Source: Amia ocellicauda (taxonomy: Eukaryota; Chordata; Actinopteri; Amiiformes; Amiidae). Taken from it: 64,000 nucleotides of DNA. The notes below the pieces were generated by a model. The model was not told where the DNA came from, did no database searches, and worked only from the letters and a program-made list of their open reading frames with translations. The DNA lies in contig NC_089864.1 of the NCBI RefSeq assembly GCF_036373705.1, positions 17,551,501 to 17,615,500 on the forward strand, in the 5' to 3' direction. Below are positions 36,125-53,100 of this stretch, piece after piece; the stretch's first letter is position 1; every line of letters begins with the position of its first letter. The position numbers and the translations under genes were made by a program.

Positions 36125-36218
36125 GTATGTGTGATATTGGGCTCTCCGTAAATATTGTTCTTTATCGGATTAAAGTAAATCTAAGCAATAATTCACACAT
36201 ATTCTCTCTTTTAGGAAC

Positions 36219-39108
<2,890 letters not shown>

Positions 39109-39134
39109 AATTTCTGTGTACATTTCCATCAAAC

Positions 39135-39140
39135 AATAAA
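39135..39140 (+). terminator. rps16: rps16 polyadenylation signal AATAAA
   Basis: Exact hexamer 27 bases after the stop codon, followed by a T-rich TTGCCTCTTGTCTTTG stretch. The resulting 3' UTR is short, as usual for ribosomal-protein genes. Confidence 0.85.
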
Positions 39141-39159
39141 TCTGGTTCCCAAATTTCTT

Positions 39160-40420
39160 GCCTCTTGTCTTTGCTTTAATGAAATTTAAGGTTCGCATGT
39201 GAGATTTGCAGCAAAAGGGGAAGTCAAATCTGATTTTACCATGAATGGTGGCATCATTTGTTCCTCTGTAAAGTACCTATTGATTTGTTGCCAAATTAAT
39301 ACTTAGTTTTGCATAATGTGTGAATATAATTTGCATGGGAACATCATATAGTAGTGTTTACGTTAAATGCCATGTGCATTTTATATATATTTGTTTTGCT
39401 CACCATTTAACTTTTGTCTCTGTAGATTAGACCTGAATGTCACAATGTGATGACTGGTGGTGTAACTAATTTTATAGCTGTAGTTATTGTAACTCAATTT
39501 GTTTGGGTCCAGGTGCAACAGCTGATGGCAGCATATTTTATGTAATTCATATGATTCTCAAACACTGGAGGGCAGTCTTTCATAAACTTAGTCTCATCAA
39601 ATCAACCTTTGCTGAATATTATTTTCCAAAGTTTTGAATATGTATTTATATATATATATATATATAATCTGTAAACTTTATGAAATTATCAATTGGTAGA
39701 AATTAAACGTACATAGGACAATGGTGTTGGGGGAGATACTGTTAATCTAAACACACAAATCAACCTTAACTAGATAATGTTTTATGTAATCATTAAACAA
39801 TAGTCTTTAGCATATTGGCCGCTCAATGTGATATGCATCTACCAGTCTACTACTATATGCATACTGAGGCCTTGCTTACTGTTATGGCTCTGTCTTCACC
39901 ATATTTTAACCATTGCATGCTACTTCACCACAATTTACTACTGGTTCAACAAAATTTGTTCCCAATTTTTCAGCATGTTTTTACCATGCTTCACCATACT
40001 AAACAAAGTACAAAAAGGAATGCTTTTTATTGTATTATTACTGCTGTAATTCCTTGGTTGTCTTTTAAAATCACAGGTTCAAACCTACAACCTTCAATGC
40101 AGGTTTAAGACCTTGACAGTCACTTGTCATGTGTAGCATGTTTTAAACTTGGTAGTGAAAGCGACTTAGCCCAGTTTTTAACCATGGCGTCAGGGCTTCC
40201 AGCCCCACATTCAACCACTCATAATTTGAGAAACTGAGAATTAAATAATTAAAGATTTCAATTTCAAATTGTATTCATATATATTTGCAATTTTCCTCAA
40301 GAGCAGTTTCGCAACTATAACTGCAGCACAAATCCCCAGCCCTGGTCCCGGACAGCTAAGAGAAGCATCGCCACAGGTAGGCTATACTGATGCTTTATAC
40401 AGCAACAGACAGTGCCAAAT

Positions 40421-40498
<78 letters not shown>

Positions 40499-41200
40499 AC
40501 TTCTGGAATGGAAATCAAGAAATAGCTTCATTAGGGAGCCAATTCATTCACAGAAGAGGGCAATAGGTCTTAAAAGCAAAGTCGCATTAACTTTGTGACG
40601 CTGTTCGCGAAAATGATGTGAAATGCGATTTAACGTTCACTGTCAATAGTAATTGAAATGCAATTTTTGGACGTAATATTGTTTTTAATATAACACACTT
40701 TTACATTTAAATAAACCGAAAATAACAATAAGACGGTTAACTCATCCACCAACCCCATAACAACACACTCGTGTATATATTTTGTTGGCTGGGCTTTTCC
40801 CCAAATGACACAACAGAAACAACTATTTCATATTAAAGTTATGGCATTTTTAACCTGCTCCTGTTTGATTTTGCAGTTTGATATTGTTAATCGTGATGTT
40901 AATATGTAATAAGGACAGTAGTGTGGACACACTGAGTCTTTGTCTTTGTGTCCAGCTATGACATGGCACATTTGCTCAGGACTGCCCAGCAGCGCAGGTC
41001 CTCCGCAGGAGTCATGCTGTGAGGCAGTGTAAGCAGTACAGCCCAGGTAGAGTCGCCATGCATTGCTAATGAGAGCAGCACATTTCCATGGACGATCTGC
41101 CAAAGCCCCTGAAGACTGCTGTCTGGACCTGTGAAACAAATATTCAGCCAAACCAACGCACTAAAATGCCCTCCTAATTTCATTACTGGTTTCCATTAGG
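39160..41200. other. rps16-otogl intergenic region
   Basis: About 2 kb containing (TA)n near 39647-39665 and the (CA)n(TA)n at 40421-40496, with no gene. The last ~250 bases before the otogl ATG are richer in GC and may hold its promoter or an upstream non-coding exon. A possible acceptor TTCCATTAG ends at 41199, 15 bases before the ATG. Confidence 0.5.
40421..40496. repeat. (CA)n(TA)n(CA)n compound microsatellite
   Basis: Twelve CA units, then about 23 TA units, then three CA units. Confidence 0.95.
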
Positions 41201-41213
41201 ACGCAGCCCTGAA

Positions 41214-43480
41214 ATGAACATAAAGAGGAATTTAAAATTAATGATTCCTTGGATAGTGGTATTATTCTGCCAACTTCTCCTTTTTCAAGGTAAGGTGTGA
41301 TTTCTGTGTATTGTTATTGTCTTAATTATAATACTGACATCCTCTTTTGTCATCAGGAAATCCACTGTATTGCTTTTTACTAGGCAACTATCCGTGGACT
41401 TTGATGTTTCTGCATAAGCAAGCTGTTCAACTAGAGTGTTTTTGCTGCAGTATTTTTTTTACGAATTAAATGCATAAATTAATTCCATCCTTGTTAATTT
41501 TGTATTATAGTAACTTTCAACTTTGTAGCATTTTTATGTTGAGATTTATTTAGAAGGTTATGGTTATTGTTTTGTTGTTCGTGCTAAACTATAATGTTGT
41601 TATTATAAATAATAATTAATGGATTTATTGAAAATACTGCCCTCTTGCAGTGCATTTATTACCAAGAATGATTTATTGATTTTCAATTTCAATTTCAATT
41701 TCAATTTTAATTTAATCTTCTTAAGTTTCTCTCGGTTCAATTAAACAAATTTAAAAGCTTAAAAGGCCTCAGTATTAACGTGCATTAATCTACACATCAA
41801 AGTCATTTATGTACATTTTTGTATTGCCCACAATCAAAACATGTAACACACATTTACCAATCAAATGAATTTTAACAATATTAATGACATAATTAATGAA
41901 AAATAGATTCCTCATTCTTATTAAAAAAGGCTGGGCAGTTTTACGAGGTAATTTGTTTGTGTGGTATACTATTTAAAATTTTGGATACACTTCAAGCTTT
42001 AATAAAAGTATGACAAATCAGTGTTTTTTATTTTTTTATTATTATTATTATTATTTTATTTTTATTTTTATTTTTAATAATGTAAGCACTGTTGTGTTTC
42101 ATGGAAAGCAGCTACAATGATATCAGTAAAACTGCGTGGTTTCTTATGCTCTGAGTAGTAATTTTGTTTCTCAAATAGGGTTTACTTGCCAGTCTCCAAA
42201 CCAGCACACTAGGATACAAAGGTAAGCTTGTTTTTATACATTTAAATGCAAAGTGGAAACAGAAATCCTCATATTCATCCAATCATATTGATAATTCCAT
42301 AGTGGAAATATCTTAACCAAACACCAGTGAGTTGCAGTTCTTGCTATTTGATTGACCTAATTTACCAATTGCAATTCTGGTTATAAATATATTTGTTTGT
42401 AATTTAAATACTGTGATATAGGATTGTGAGCTATAACTTATTTATAAATTATAATGAATTCAAGTTTCCATTGGGCATTCAGTTATACAGTAATACACAG
42501 TGCATAGAGGGCTGCTGGAGAAAATTATAATATATCAGTTGCTTTCCCTGACTATTTGTTTAGCATATTAAAAAGTGAGGAAAAGTGTTTCAGTGAGTTT
42601 TTAATCCACCCTCTCTGTGTGTTTCCCTCTTTGATTTGTTGTTGAAATGTACAGGTTATCCCAGATGATTTCACTGTGTACACCCTGATTCAGCTGGATA
42701 ACTCTTATTAAATGAGTTGATATCCTAGGTTTTGGTGAAAGATCATTTATCAATCTAAGGTGTAAGGTCTCAGTGTTTTGTAAGGGTTTTCATTGTCATA
42801 CTTGGATGTCCTTGGAACACACTTGAGCGTGTATAACAGCTGTATCTGAGAACAGCTACCCTGGATTTCTGCAAAACTCAGTTTGACTGTTTGATAGTAC
42901 AAGTCGCTTTTTGTTCCTTCCAGGAAAAGGTTTAATGCACTTCGACAGAAACGAGATCTCTTCGGAGAAGAGGTAGGTATACCTAAGAGAAAGGAGGAAA
43001 AAAGCAACGAAATATTGAAGCACACCTGACTGCACAAAGAGGTCTTTGTGTGCAATACACACATGGCACAACTGCTCAGGGTTTTTCTCTCACACTCTGA
43101 TACCTTGTTTCTACTGATTCCTAAGCAGCAGACACCTTCAATCATCTTCATCAACTCTCGAGTGACAGTTATATTTTTTGGGGTTAATAAAAGCTTAAGA
43201 TAAAGCTGTCCTGATAATTATAAGGAACCCTTATTGTAAATCCATATCCTTGAGTGCAATCCCAGTGCTCTGTTGTGTTGTATTGTAATAGAATGTGAGG
43301 TCTTTACTGAATCTTACAGAAGTTTCTGCTGTCTTCAAGTTTTCTTTTACAACACTCACAGCGACTGATAGATATATTTCTATGCCTTTTTATTATAGAC
43401 TTTTAGGCCACTGCTTTCTGAGGGTTCACTGCCAAGGAGCATCAGTCATAATCAGTCTTTGGCACGTGATGCACCTACAG
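41214..43480 (+). CDS. otogl: otogl exons 1-4: signal peptide and basic linker
   Basis: Exons 41214-41289, 42179-42221, 42924-42972 and 43399-43480. Exon 1 begins [20 protein letters not shown] and then LLLF: basic residues followed by a hydrophobic core, a typical signal peptide for secretion. Exon 3 encodes [12 protein letters not shown], with RKR and RQKR sites that could be cut by furin-type proteases. Exons 2-4 have no domain and were placed from splice signals and phase, so they are less certain than the rest. Introns hold an ATTTCA tandem (41679-41707) and an ATT/ATTT-rich tract (42021-42078), but no other gene. Confidence 0.7.
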
Positions 43481-46400
43481 GTATGTTTTCAGGCCGCTAT
43501 ACTTATTAACAGGTTGTTTATTTAATGTTAAGTCATGTTTGCAGTTATTCTGTGAGAGTTTGGATAATACATGAAGTCAAGTGTATTTAAACAGAGAATA
43601 AAACATGACAGGCATTGCAATGAAAAACTTGGTTAAAATCAAGACATCCGTCGGTAATTATTTGCCTGATTACCCCAGCTGACCCATATAAATTACAGCC
43701 AGCCTCTGTTTAAGAAGCTAATGTATTTGCTTGGCAGAGAAAAGGATAGCGTGTCATGACTGATGTCATCATTAACATTTAAACCCTGTGGGCTTCAAAT
43801 TACTGTAGGGTTTGTCATTTAAAAAGAGGAAGCAAAGGTCATGGTTAAAGGTTTTTACAAGAAAGTTCATCCTGCATGTTGCACTTAAAACCAGACAGAA
43901 TGTTTTTTGCATACTTTTTTGGAGAGCAAATCTCTCATGCTTCCTCAGGCACCATTGAAATTCACGTTTGGTCATCCCTGGTGTCTTTGTCTGAAGCCTG
44001 GATTGAAACTCTTGTTATATAACGTTCTGATAAGTTTACATCATTGTTTTCAGTGTGCCCAGTCTTTTTAGCTTATTTTTGAGGAAACACCGTTGCTTTT
44101 CTTCGTGCAATATCTGTCCCATTGCTCATTGCCTCATAAAATAGGTTCCTTCTCAAATCTTGCACCCATGAGAACGGTCTTTGTGTCTTTCCTTCAGCTA
44201 AAAATATTCAACATGTTTATTCTTGCTGTTTAATTGCTATTCATTCAATAAAATATATGGATGATTTTATTTATACTTTGTTAATCGTGGTGTATGGTGT
44301 CAATTAGCAATTCTAATGTCTGATAATAGGATGCCAGTGATTCCCTATCAAAGACAGGATGGAAGTATAGCACAGTAAAAGCAATAGGACTTCTACACAT
44401 ACAAGACAGGTAGTGATTGTTTTGTTTGACTTTGCTCAGGTTATAGCTCTCCGCTCTAAACTGGACGGGCAATGTTCTCTCTGAAGGCAACACTAATCTC
44501 GTCAAATGGAGTCAAACAATGTCTATGCCTTGTTTTACCTCACAGGGTCCTGCGGTTGCCTTAATGGAGGCTGGTGCATGGATGGTGGTCTCTGTGACTG
44601 CAGCCAATTCCAGGCTCTCGGGGACAGATGTCAGATCGGTGAGTGCCTGTATTCATCTGATAACAATGAACTTGATGTATAGGTATACCCTTACCATACA
44701 TTATCTCATTCGAATTTAGGACTTCCATTTCCCCGAAAACCAGAGCATTCATTACAATCTGGCTTTGATTCTATCCAGAGCAATTTAAACATAATTTGAG
44801 CACTTACAGCTACATGTGTTACAAATAAGTTCGTTTTGTGTCTCCCATGGCAGACTTTATTATGCCCAGAAATAATCAACATAATTCATTAGCTTCTCTT
44901 TTAGTATTGTTGATAGTATAGACAATGATCCTTTAGTGCCTTTTCAAAGCTGTGTATAAATCCGATACATTAATAATTTAGATGAAATCAAGTTTGCAAT
45001 TATGTGTAAAAAGAAATCCATGAATTACGTGCATGAACAGGCTCAGGAAGCAGCCAGGGACATAATTACTGATGCTATCACCAAGGTGAGTTGAACAGAT
45101 TCTTTGATCTTCTTGCACAATAAATGCAAAAACTACCTGGCACTAATAAAACGATCTTATCCCAACTGGGGCTTAAACAGAATACTCTCACCGAATTCGA
45201 ACCTGAAACATTTTAGGTTCATCCAAGGTAATTTGCAGCATCCCGAGGCCATTTGTTTATGTGGCGTATTTAATAGAATCCAGATCAGAAGTTGCATCTT
45301 GCCTTTAGGAAGCATTTACCCCTGTGGAACATGATTTCCTCTCAGCACTACTGGTTATTCAGGATACCTTTACGATTCAACCTTGTGAACAGGACACAGA
45401 TAGTCAGTGTTTTGAATGTCTGGAAGCCGGTCAGACTTCTTCGGGGAAGTGCATATCTAGATTGGGTGTCTTCTCAACTCTTAAGAACAAACACATCCTT
45501 TCTTTAGATCCTTAAGTACCATTTCCATTAAATACTAAAAAAACAAGCTTGTTGTATTTGGGATTAGTGGCATGGCTTCATGTGATAGAGCCGGTATTTA
45601 TAACAAAGACAGCTTTTAGTCTGTTGGCAGGCAATAATTGTGTTTTTGCTGTGACTACTATCTGGGTACCACTTATCATAGACTCTAGAAGGAAGGTGCA
45701 TTATTTTTTTTTGTGCCCAGCATTTTCTTCACCATTTAATAACTGGTTTTATTATAATAATGGTTAATAAAGAGACAAATTCCTTCCCAGTTAAAAGTAT
45801 ATGCTAAGTATAGCTGTCATTTAACGCCACTTCAGAAGGGATTCAATATTTCAGAAATTATTTCTCAAATCTGGCAAAGACTAGGAACAGTTATTTCCCT
45901 AGGCTTATAACTTTTACACTGTTATCCTCGATTGTAAAACAATATATTTTTCTTGTATTATACCTCATGCCACTATTTAAAAAAAAATATATATATTTTT
46001 TTTAAGTACCAGAACAATCAATCATGTATAAATGCACCTGTAGTACTGGATCTCATAATACCTAAATGCTTGGAGTATGCCACATGGTCATGCGTGTCAT
46101 TTTATATCTCAGCCGCGGCAGAGCAGATTAAGCTTTGTCTTTACTCTGGCAACAGATATGTGCCAATCTTACATTCCAGTTTTAAATCCAATGTTTTGGC
46201 TTCTTCAGACTTTAAACGCTGCCTCAGACAACAAAGAGAGCTTTATGTTGTGTATTCTTACAAAAGGAGCCGAGCACTGCTGGTTTAATTGAATTTGGGT
46301 ATACGTTACAGACAAGACGTTTCTCCAAGCTTTGAATGGATTAAGGTTCAGGTAAAACCACAAATATGGTGTTATCTTTTTTTTGTAATTATTGCAGCCC

Positions 46401-47036
46401 CCACATGAAAAGTGGTTGGACTTTTTGTTGCAGCTCACAATAAGCATGTTTTGCTTCTTATTTTTTACTTCGGCAGTTCTTATAAAACACAAAGATATGC
46501 AAAGAAACCACAACCAGAGCATCATGATCAAGATTTTTCCTGTCATATGCATAATGCTTCATCGCCTTTCTACTCAGCATGTTCATTATTAGTGATGTCA
46601 ATTACTTGGCTCACCTTTGTAGTGTAAATGCGATCACAACGTGCCGTACCATACCAAGCTGGCATGGTGCCGCTACAGCACGGCTCCATTAGTGGAAGCC
46701 CAGTTTGTTCAGGGCTTTGGAGATATGCAGCAAGATATTGTACCCAGGTCTGTGTTTAATTGTTAGCTAAAATGCTAAAATTGGAGATACTTGATTGTGC
46801 TTACAGTTCACAGCAATACTGTACTGGTATCTTTGATAAATCTGTTTCCTGTTGTTTGATCTGTTTCAGTCCCTAACGTTGGAGAAGATCGGGATGGAAT
46901 CTGCAGATCGTGGGGACAACACCACTTCGAAACCTTCGACGGCATTTACTATTACTTCCCAGGGACGTGTTCCTACATCCTTGCCAAAGACTGCCACGCA
47001 ACAGAACCACAGTACACAATATGGGTATACCTCCTT

Positions 47037-47112
<76 letters not shown>

Positions 47113-50100
47113 CTGAATATGTTTTTGAATATAGTGAAAACTAAATTATATTAAAATAAAATAAAGGGCCACCTGCCAACATTCCTTCAGCCTGAGCTAC
47201 AATCTGGAAAGGAGATATCTCTCTCTTATTATTTATTTATTTTATACCTTGTTTAAGAAACTCAATCACATTTGATCTTATAACCTTGGTCTGTAACCCT
47301 GTCATTACCTTTTAATAAAGATGTTTTGTGCAGTCTCTAAGAATGATACTTTAAAGAGACAAATAAACCCTGCGGATAATTTGACCACCTGCTCTGGAAT
47401 ACATTCTTAGGACACGTGATGTTCTTATACCTTGAAAGTGTATAATTCTTTGAACTTCCAGAATGTGGACTTCTATTGTCAAGGCATTCCTGCTATAGAG
47501 GTTTCTTTATACAGTGCTTGTGTATTTCCACAAATGAAAAGCAATCAGCCTTGGTTATTATCAGTAATGACTATTCTTTTAACTTCAGTCACAGCTGTTT
47601 ATAAAATCATATTTCCTTAATATGAACTGAACTGCAGGAATTCCTTGTGGTCCAGATATAATCCCCAGTAATTATTTCCCCTAATTTGCAGGTTCATAAC
47701 AGCCGGGCCTGTGAAGGCACTGTGTATTCCTGTCTCAGATCTCTCAGCTTGTACTTCCCCAATGAGGACGAGATCCACATTACCGGCTATGAAGTCAAGA
47801 AGGGTGGCATCAGGTGACCGCCAGAGAGAAAGATGGAATTGAGGAAGTCGCCGTATTCGGAAGCTGGGGTTTATTCATAGAGGGCATGGAGTGATCTTCC
47901 TCACTTTCTCATTAAGACAGGATTTTCCATCACTTCCATCACTTCCATCAACAGTTACACTTTACTTTACATTACAGTCTGAGTTATTTGTAGTTACTCC
48001 AGAGTCTTGCTGAAATTGGCAAGAGCTAGTACTAATTTTTACTCAGATAACGTATGAGGTCTTTTTGATTTCTATTAGATGTTAATGTTCGATTATCTGT
48101 AATATTATGAACACAGGACATTATAGTTTATTGAAACATACAGTATACATATTCATAGATTTCGTGCTAGCCTGCCAGACATTGTTTATCTGTCGCAGGA
48201 AAAGGATTTGGCTTCAAATTGTTTAAAATCAATGGGGATCATTTCCGTGCAAAAGAAAGACAAGATTTTGTTATATATATATATAAATGAAAGCAAGCTA
48301 AAGATCAAATAAATTGAATTGTTAAGGTGCAATGACCCATTTTGAAGAGGGTTGAGGATTTCAGTATAATTGACCGCCCATGGGATTTAGCTGGTCGGTT
48401 CATTTTGCTACAGGTAAGAAAAGTCTCACAATGTAGCCATATTAAAATTCGGCATTCCAGCAGGCAGTGTACACAGCGGTGGCAACAGAACAAGTCATAG
48501 GTTCAGATTCCTCTTTAGATCTTATTTTAGTTGGTGACCTTGAGTGTCATTTGATCCTTTCACAAAAACAAAAAACAAAAAAACAATGTCTTTGCATAAA
48601 ATTGCTGAGTTAAGGCACAGCCGAAAAGATTTTAGATAATTTTTTGCCAATATTGCATGACAGAGCCCCATGTGGCTTAATTATTCAATTGAAAGGGAGG
48701 TAGTTGCATTAAGAGGTAACTGTCAGTCACTACACTACACTGTAAAGAAAGAAAATGACATTTGTGTGTTAACAATCTGACTTCAAAGCACCTTGATTCT
48801 GTGTTTTGGCTCCAGATATTGATTAGATTAGCCTGTTGCCTTTTTTATCCTTCAGAACTAATGGAAATAAGAATCTTAATCATGGGACGGTATTACGTTA
48901 AGTGTAGCTGAAGGAAAGTAAAAATAAATAATAAAACATTAAATAAATAGTCCATGAAACTTGAATATTTCCTCAAATCATGTATTAACCACTTATGTTT
49001 CTAATGTAATGAAGATAAGGTAGCAAAGTGATGTGTATTATGTGAACTATAAATGTTCTGTAATGGTTTGTATACTGGTTTAAATTGGTTTCTGGTCAGT
49101 CACAGAAGTCCCCTTGTATTGAAAATAGAAAAACATTAATGAATGTTGTCAAGAAATAATATGTTTATTCATATATATGCTAAGATTGCATATTAATTAT
49201 AATACAAAAAGGGCATGTCTTTCTTTTGCTTAGCTTGGAGAACAGGCGAGCCCTATCAGCAAATCATAATACTTTTCACTTCAGACGACCTGTCATCTCC
49301 TTTTTATCCCTGGGTGGCTTGAGACTGAAGTGACGAGTGAGCTTTAGACAGAGATATATAAAACATGCAGCCTGCAGTCGAGTCAAAGTTTAGACAGAAT
49401 TCAATCAGCAGGGGGAATTAGTTTACTTTTATGTCTGTACGTCTCATCCACAGTTGTCTAGTTTACTTGAAAACTGCATCATCCGTGAGTGTATGTGTGA
49501 ATTAATAATACCAAACAAACAGTACAGTGACTTGTCTTCACTGTAACGCTCACAGGGTTTGTTATATTTACTCTTTGTATTGTGTTTTTGACAGACTGAC
49601 TCTGCCCCAGACCATTCGCAATGTGTTCATTGAGAGACTGGCCGATTACATCCTGGTAAAAAGTACCTTTGGGTTTTCCCTGGCCTGGGACGGGGGCTCT
49701 GGCGTTTATATCAAAATGACGGAGGATCACAAAGGCAGGCCTTGTGGACTCTGTGGAAACTACAATGATGATGGGTCAGATGATCTCACCACCAGCTACA
49801 GTAAGAGGAGCAGGCCAGCAGCAGTTATCCAGTCATTCATCGCTTAATTGCATGCGATTATTTCTTCAGTGCGAGCTGCAGTTCATCTAATCGAGCTTGT
49901 GACAGTCCAACAGTTTCTGAATTGAGTTTCTGCGGTCATTGCCTGCACACTTATGTACTAATAAAGAGTGCTTTCGATCAGACAACAGGAAAGCTTTCAA
50001 CTTTATTAATAATTGTAGCAAATAATGGTAAATGCCAACAGAGATAGTCTGAACTCTGAAAGGCTACATTAATTGTTCTTGATCATCGTTTAAAGGGAAA

Positions 50101-53100
50101 GAAATTCAACTGGTGTAGTAACCATGTGTGGTTATAACTTACCCTGTAACTGTGAAAATCCCACAGAAAATATGCCGGTGGGTATAGGGAATTGAAAGGT
50201 TAATTGGTTCTGGATTCAACTGGTGGTAATGAAACTGACAGAAGAAGAATAATTAATAACTATGATTATATTATGAATTGCTGTCTTGAATGTTATTTGT
50301 GTCCAATATACAACACAGGGATTTTCCTTTCATAGTATTTCCTCTCACAAGAAGCATTCCTGCACCTTGCATTCAAAGTAATCAGTCCTGTCAGTTGTCT
50401 GTGTGTTTTTTTCTCTTTTCTTGTGGTTCTCCTTCGACTGGACACCTTGGCCCAGATGTGCAGACTGTAGATACTGCCCAATTTGGAAACAGCTGGGTTG
50501 TTGAACTGCCCCAGGATGCTCCCTGTGAATTAACAGAGGAAGACTTTCCCAGTCCGTGTAAAACCGAGTCAGCTATGGATGCAAGTTATCTTGATTTTTA
50601 AATTCTAAGACTGCTTTATGTTAAAAATGTAATATGTTATATATAATATGTCCCATCCCAGATGTGTGGATGTGATAGCACTGGTTGTGTAACAGATTGT
50701 GTGCTCAATATTTAAAGAGTAAAATCCGATTAAGAGTTATTAGTACTATGTATTTTCCTAGGTGAACTTGCATGCTTAGCATATCATTCCCAAGAGTGTT
50801 TCAGTGTTAGTATTTATGTTTAAAATTCTCATATACTACTACCACCACTACTACTACTACTACTGAAAATAACTGTATTTGTTTTCAGAACATGCTGGAG
50901 AAGTGCAGTGCTCTTTTGTTTTTCCCCTTTCTGTCCTGTCACGAGCACATTGATCCATACCCCTATGTTGCCAGCTGTGTCAATGACCTATGTGTGTAAG
51001 TTGTATTCTTCAGCCTGTTCAATATACCAGCTTCAGTCCTGCTCAATAAACCCAACCCACATTTGTATTATATTCATATGTGTGTGTGTATTCAAGGGCC
51101 TTTGTCTTGTCATGTCATTAAGTTTGTATTCTGCCGGGTAATTCAAATAACCACGTCCACCTTTTTTGACAATTTGGCACCCCCGCAATACAGATATTTC
51201 CCTGGGGAGTTTTTCCAACGAAGGGATTAAATGTATTGAGGAAAATAATTGAATAGCTTTTGGCATGCTTCAAAGCATAAAGTCATACTGGAATGCTATT
51301 TTGTTTGCTGAAACCGTCACAAAAATCCAATGCAAGAAGTGATTGGGAGGACGATAAGCCTGGGCATTCAGAGCAGACCCTCTCACCATTTCTTTAGCCA
51401 TACTTGACAGTTGCATGCTTAAAATATACAGAAGCTATTAAGCCTGACAGTTAATAGTAGCCAAGTACCATTTATCAGCAGTTAAACTGGCAGCAACTAA
51501 CAGGGGCAATTGTATAGTATATCAAATCTCTGTACAAACTGTGCTTTTATTTTGACTTGTTAAGAGCTAGTGAATATCAATCAATGAAAGATGTTTAAGC
51601 ATGTGTATAGGTGTATAGAGGAATGCATAGATTTATTTTTGGGATAGTTTGAAAATGGGTATACATTGGTAAGTTTTATTGCCAACACCACTGGGGTATA
51701 TACTTATTTGATTACACACATAATCAAAAGCTCCAAGTTCAAATCCTGTTTTCTTTGTGAAAATCCCGTGGGACAGATCAGACGATGATGACACGTTCTG
51801 CAGGGCAGTGACGGAGTACGCCAGGGCGTGTTCCCACGTTGGGTATCCGGTGAGAGAGTGGAGGGAGACCTTTCCCGCTTGCAGTGAGTAAATCAATGGC
51901 CAGTGGTGGGGCGATCCTGGGGAGCAGGGCTTTCGTTGTGGACAATAATTCCATAGTCCCACTGATCTGTTGTTGGAAAAAGGACCTTTGAAAGGTAACA
52001 ATCATGTTGGTGATTGTTGTCTTTGATGTAACAGCACTTGAAGACAATGTTCTGATCTTATATCAAACAATCCCAGTGCGAATGACCATAGTTACATTCT
52101 GTTTTGTGTGATTGAACATTGTAGAAGGCTGGCAATTGTCTATAAAAGCAGGCACAGTACAAGGCCTTCATCATTGACGTTTGAGATGGGAGGAGCAGCT
52201 GTCTGCGTTACTTGGTCTTTAGATCGACAGCATCTTACAGCACTCAAGAAGGGGATTGAAATATCGGTTGTCCCTGTTGAGTTCACTCTCTAGTGCTCTA
52301 CAGATTGTAGGGTTGAGTTTTTGAAATCATACCTCGTGATTTTTGCAGCGGATGGGTGTGAAGACAGCTTTGTTCACCGAGACTGTATCAGCTGCTGCCC
52401 GCCCACCTGCACGTTTGAGAAGGAATGTCTGGGGAGCAATCTGCACTGTCTGGATGGCTGTTACTGCCCTGATGGTAAGAGACCATCATAGTGAAGCGGC
52501 TATGCATGTAAGATAGACATATGTCACTACAGCCTCTTAGATATTTCCCTTTCTCCTGTTTTTCAGTTCGAAGCATGACTCCACAGTCTTTGCCTGTGAT
52601 TTAATTTCAGCTCAGTACACTTTACATGTGTATTGTAGATTAAAAAATGGTTCCCAAATAATTGTAAGAACTATTTAAAACATTTTGTTCAGTCACAGAC
52701 CATTATAAATTAACAGATACTGGCAGGTAGTGATTTAAAAAAATTGGTTCCAGTCCATAGATTGGTAAAATATTGATTTTCCCAGAAAGGTCTCCTACTG
52801 AGTTGTGTCAGAAAGAATTTTGCTGATATGGAAGGTAAAGGGTTAGCTGATTTCAGGGTCTCGTTTTTTCTGCTGTCAGGACTGGTAATGGAGAATGGGA
52901 CGTGCATCGCAGTGGCCAACTGCCCGTGTGTGTACCACGGCACTGCGTACCCCCTGGGCCATGTTCTGGAGCAGGGCTGCAGTGTGTGGTAAGACAGCTC
53001 CTCGAAGGATCTACAAGGATCTTAAACTATAACCAACTTTAGTTAGTTTTCCCTTAAGGGTTTGTTTGGAGTTTAAGCTTGATTCACAAAACTGCGTTAA

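Noticed and set aside
45041..45086. Short exon-like stretch reading [14 protein letters not shown] before GTGAGT in otogl intron 5
   Set aside because: In the phase required by otogl it meets a stop codon, and no other gene context exists.
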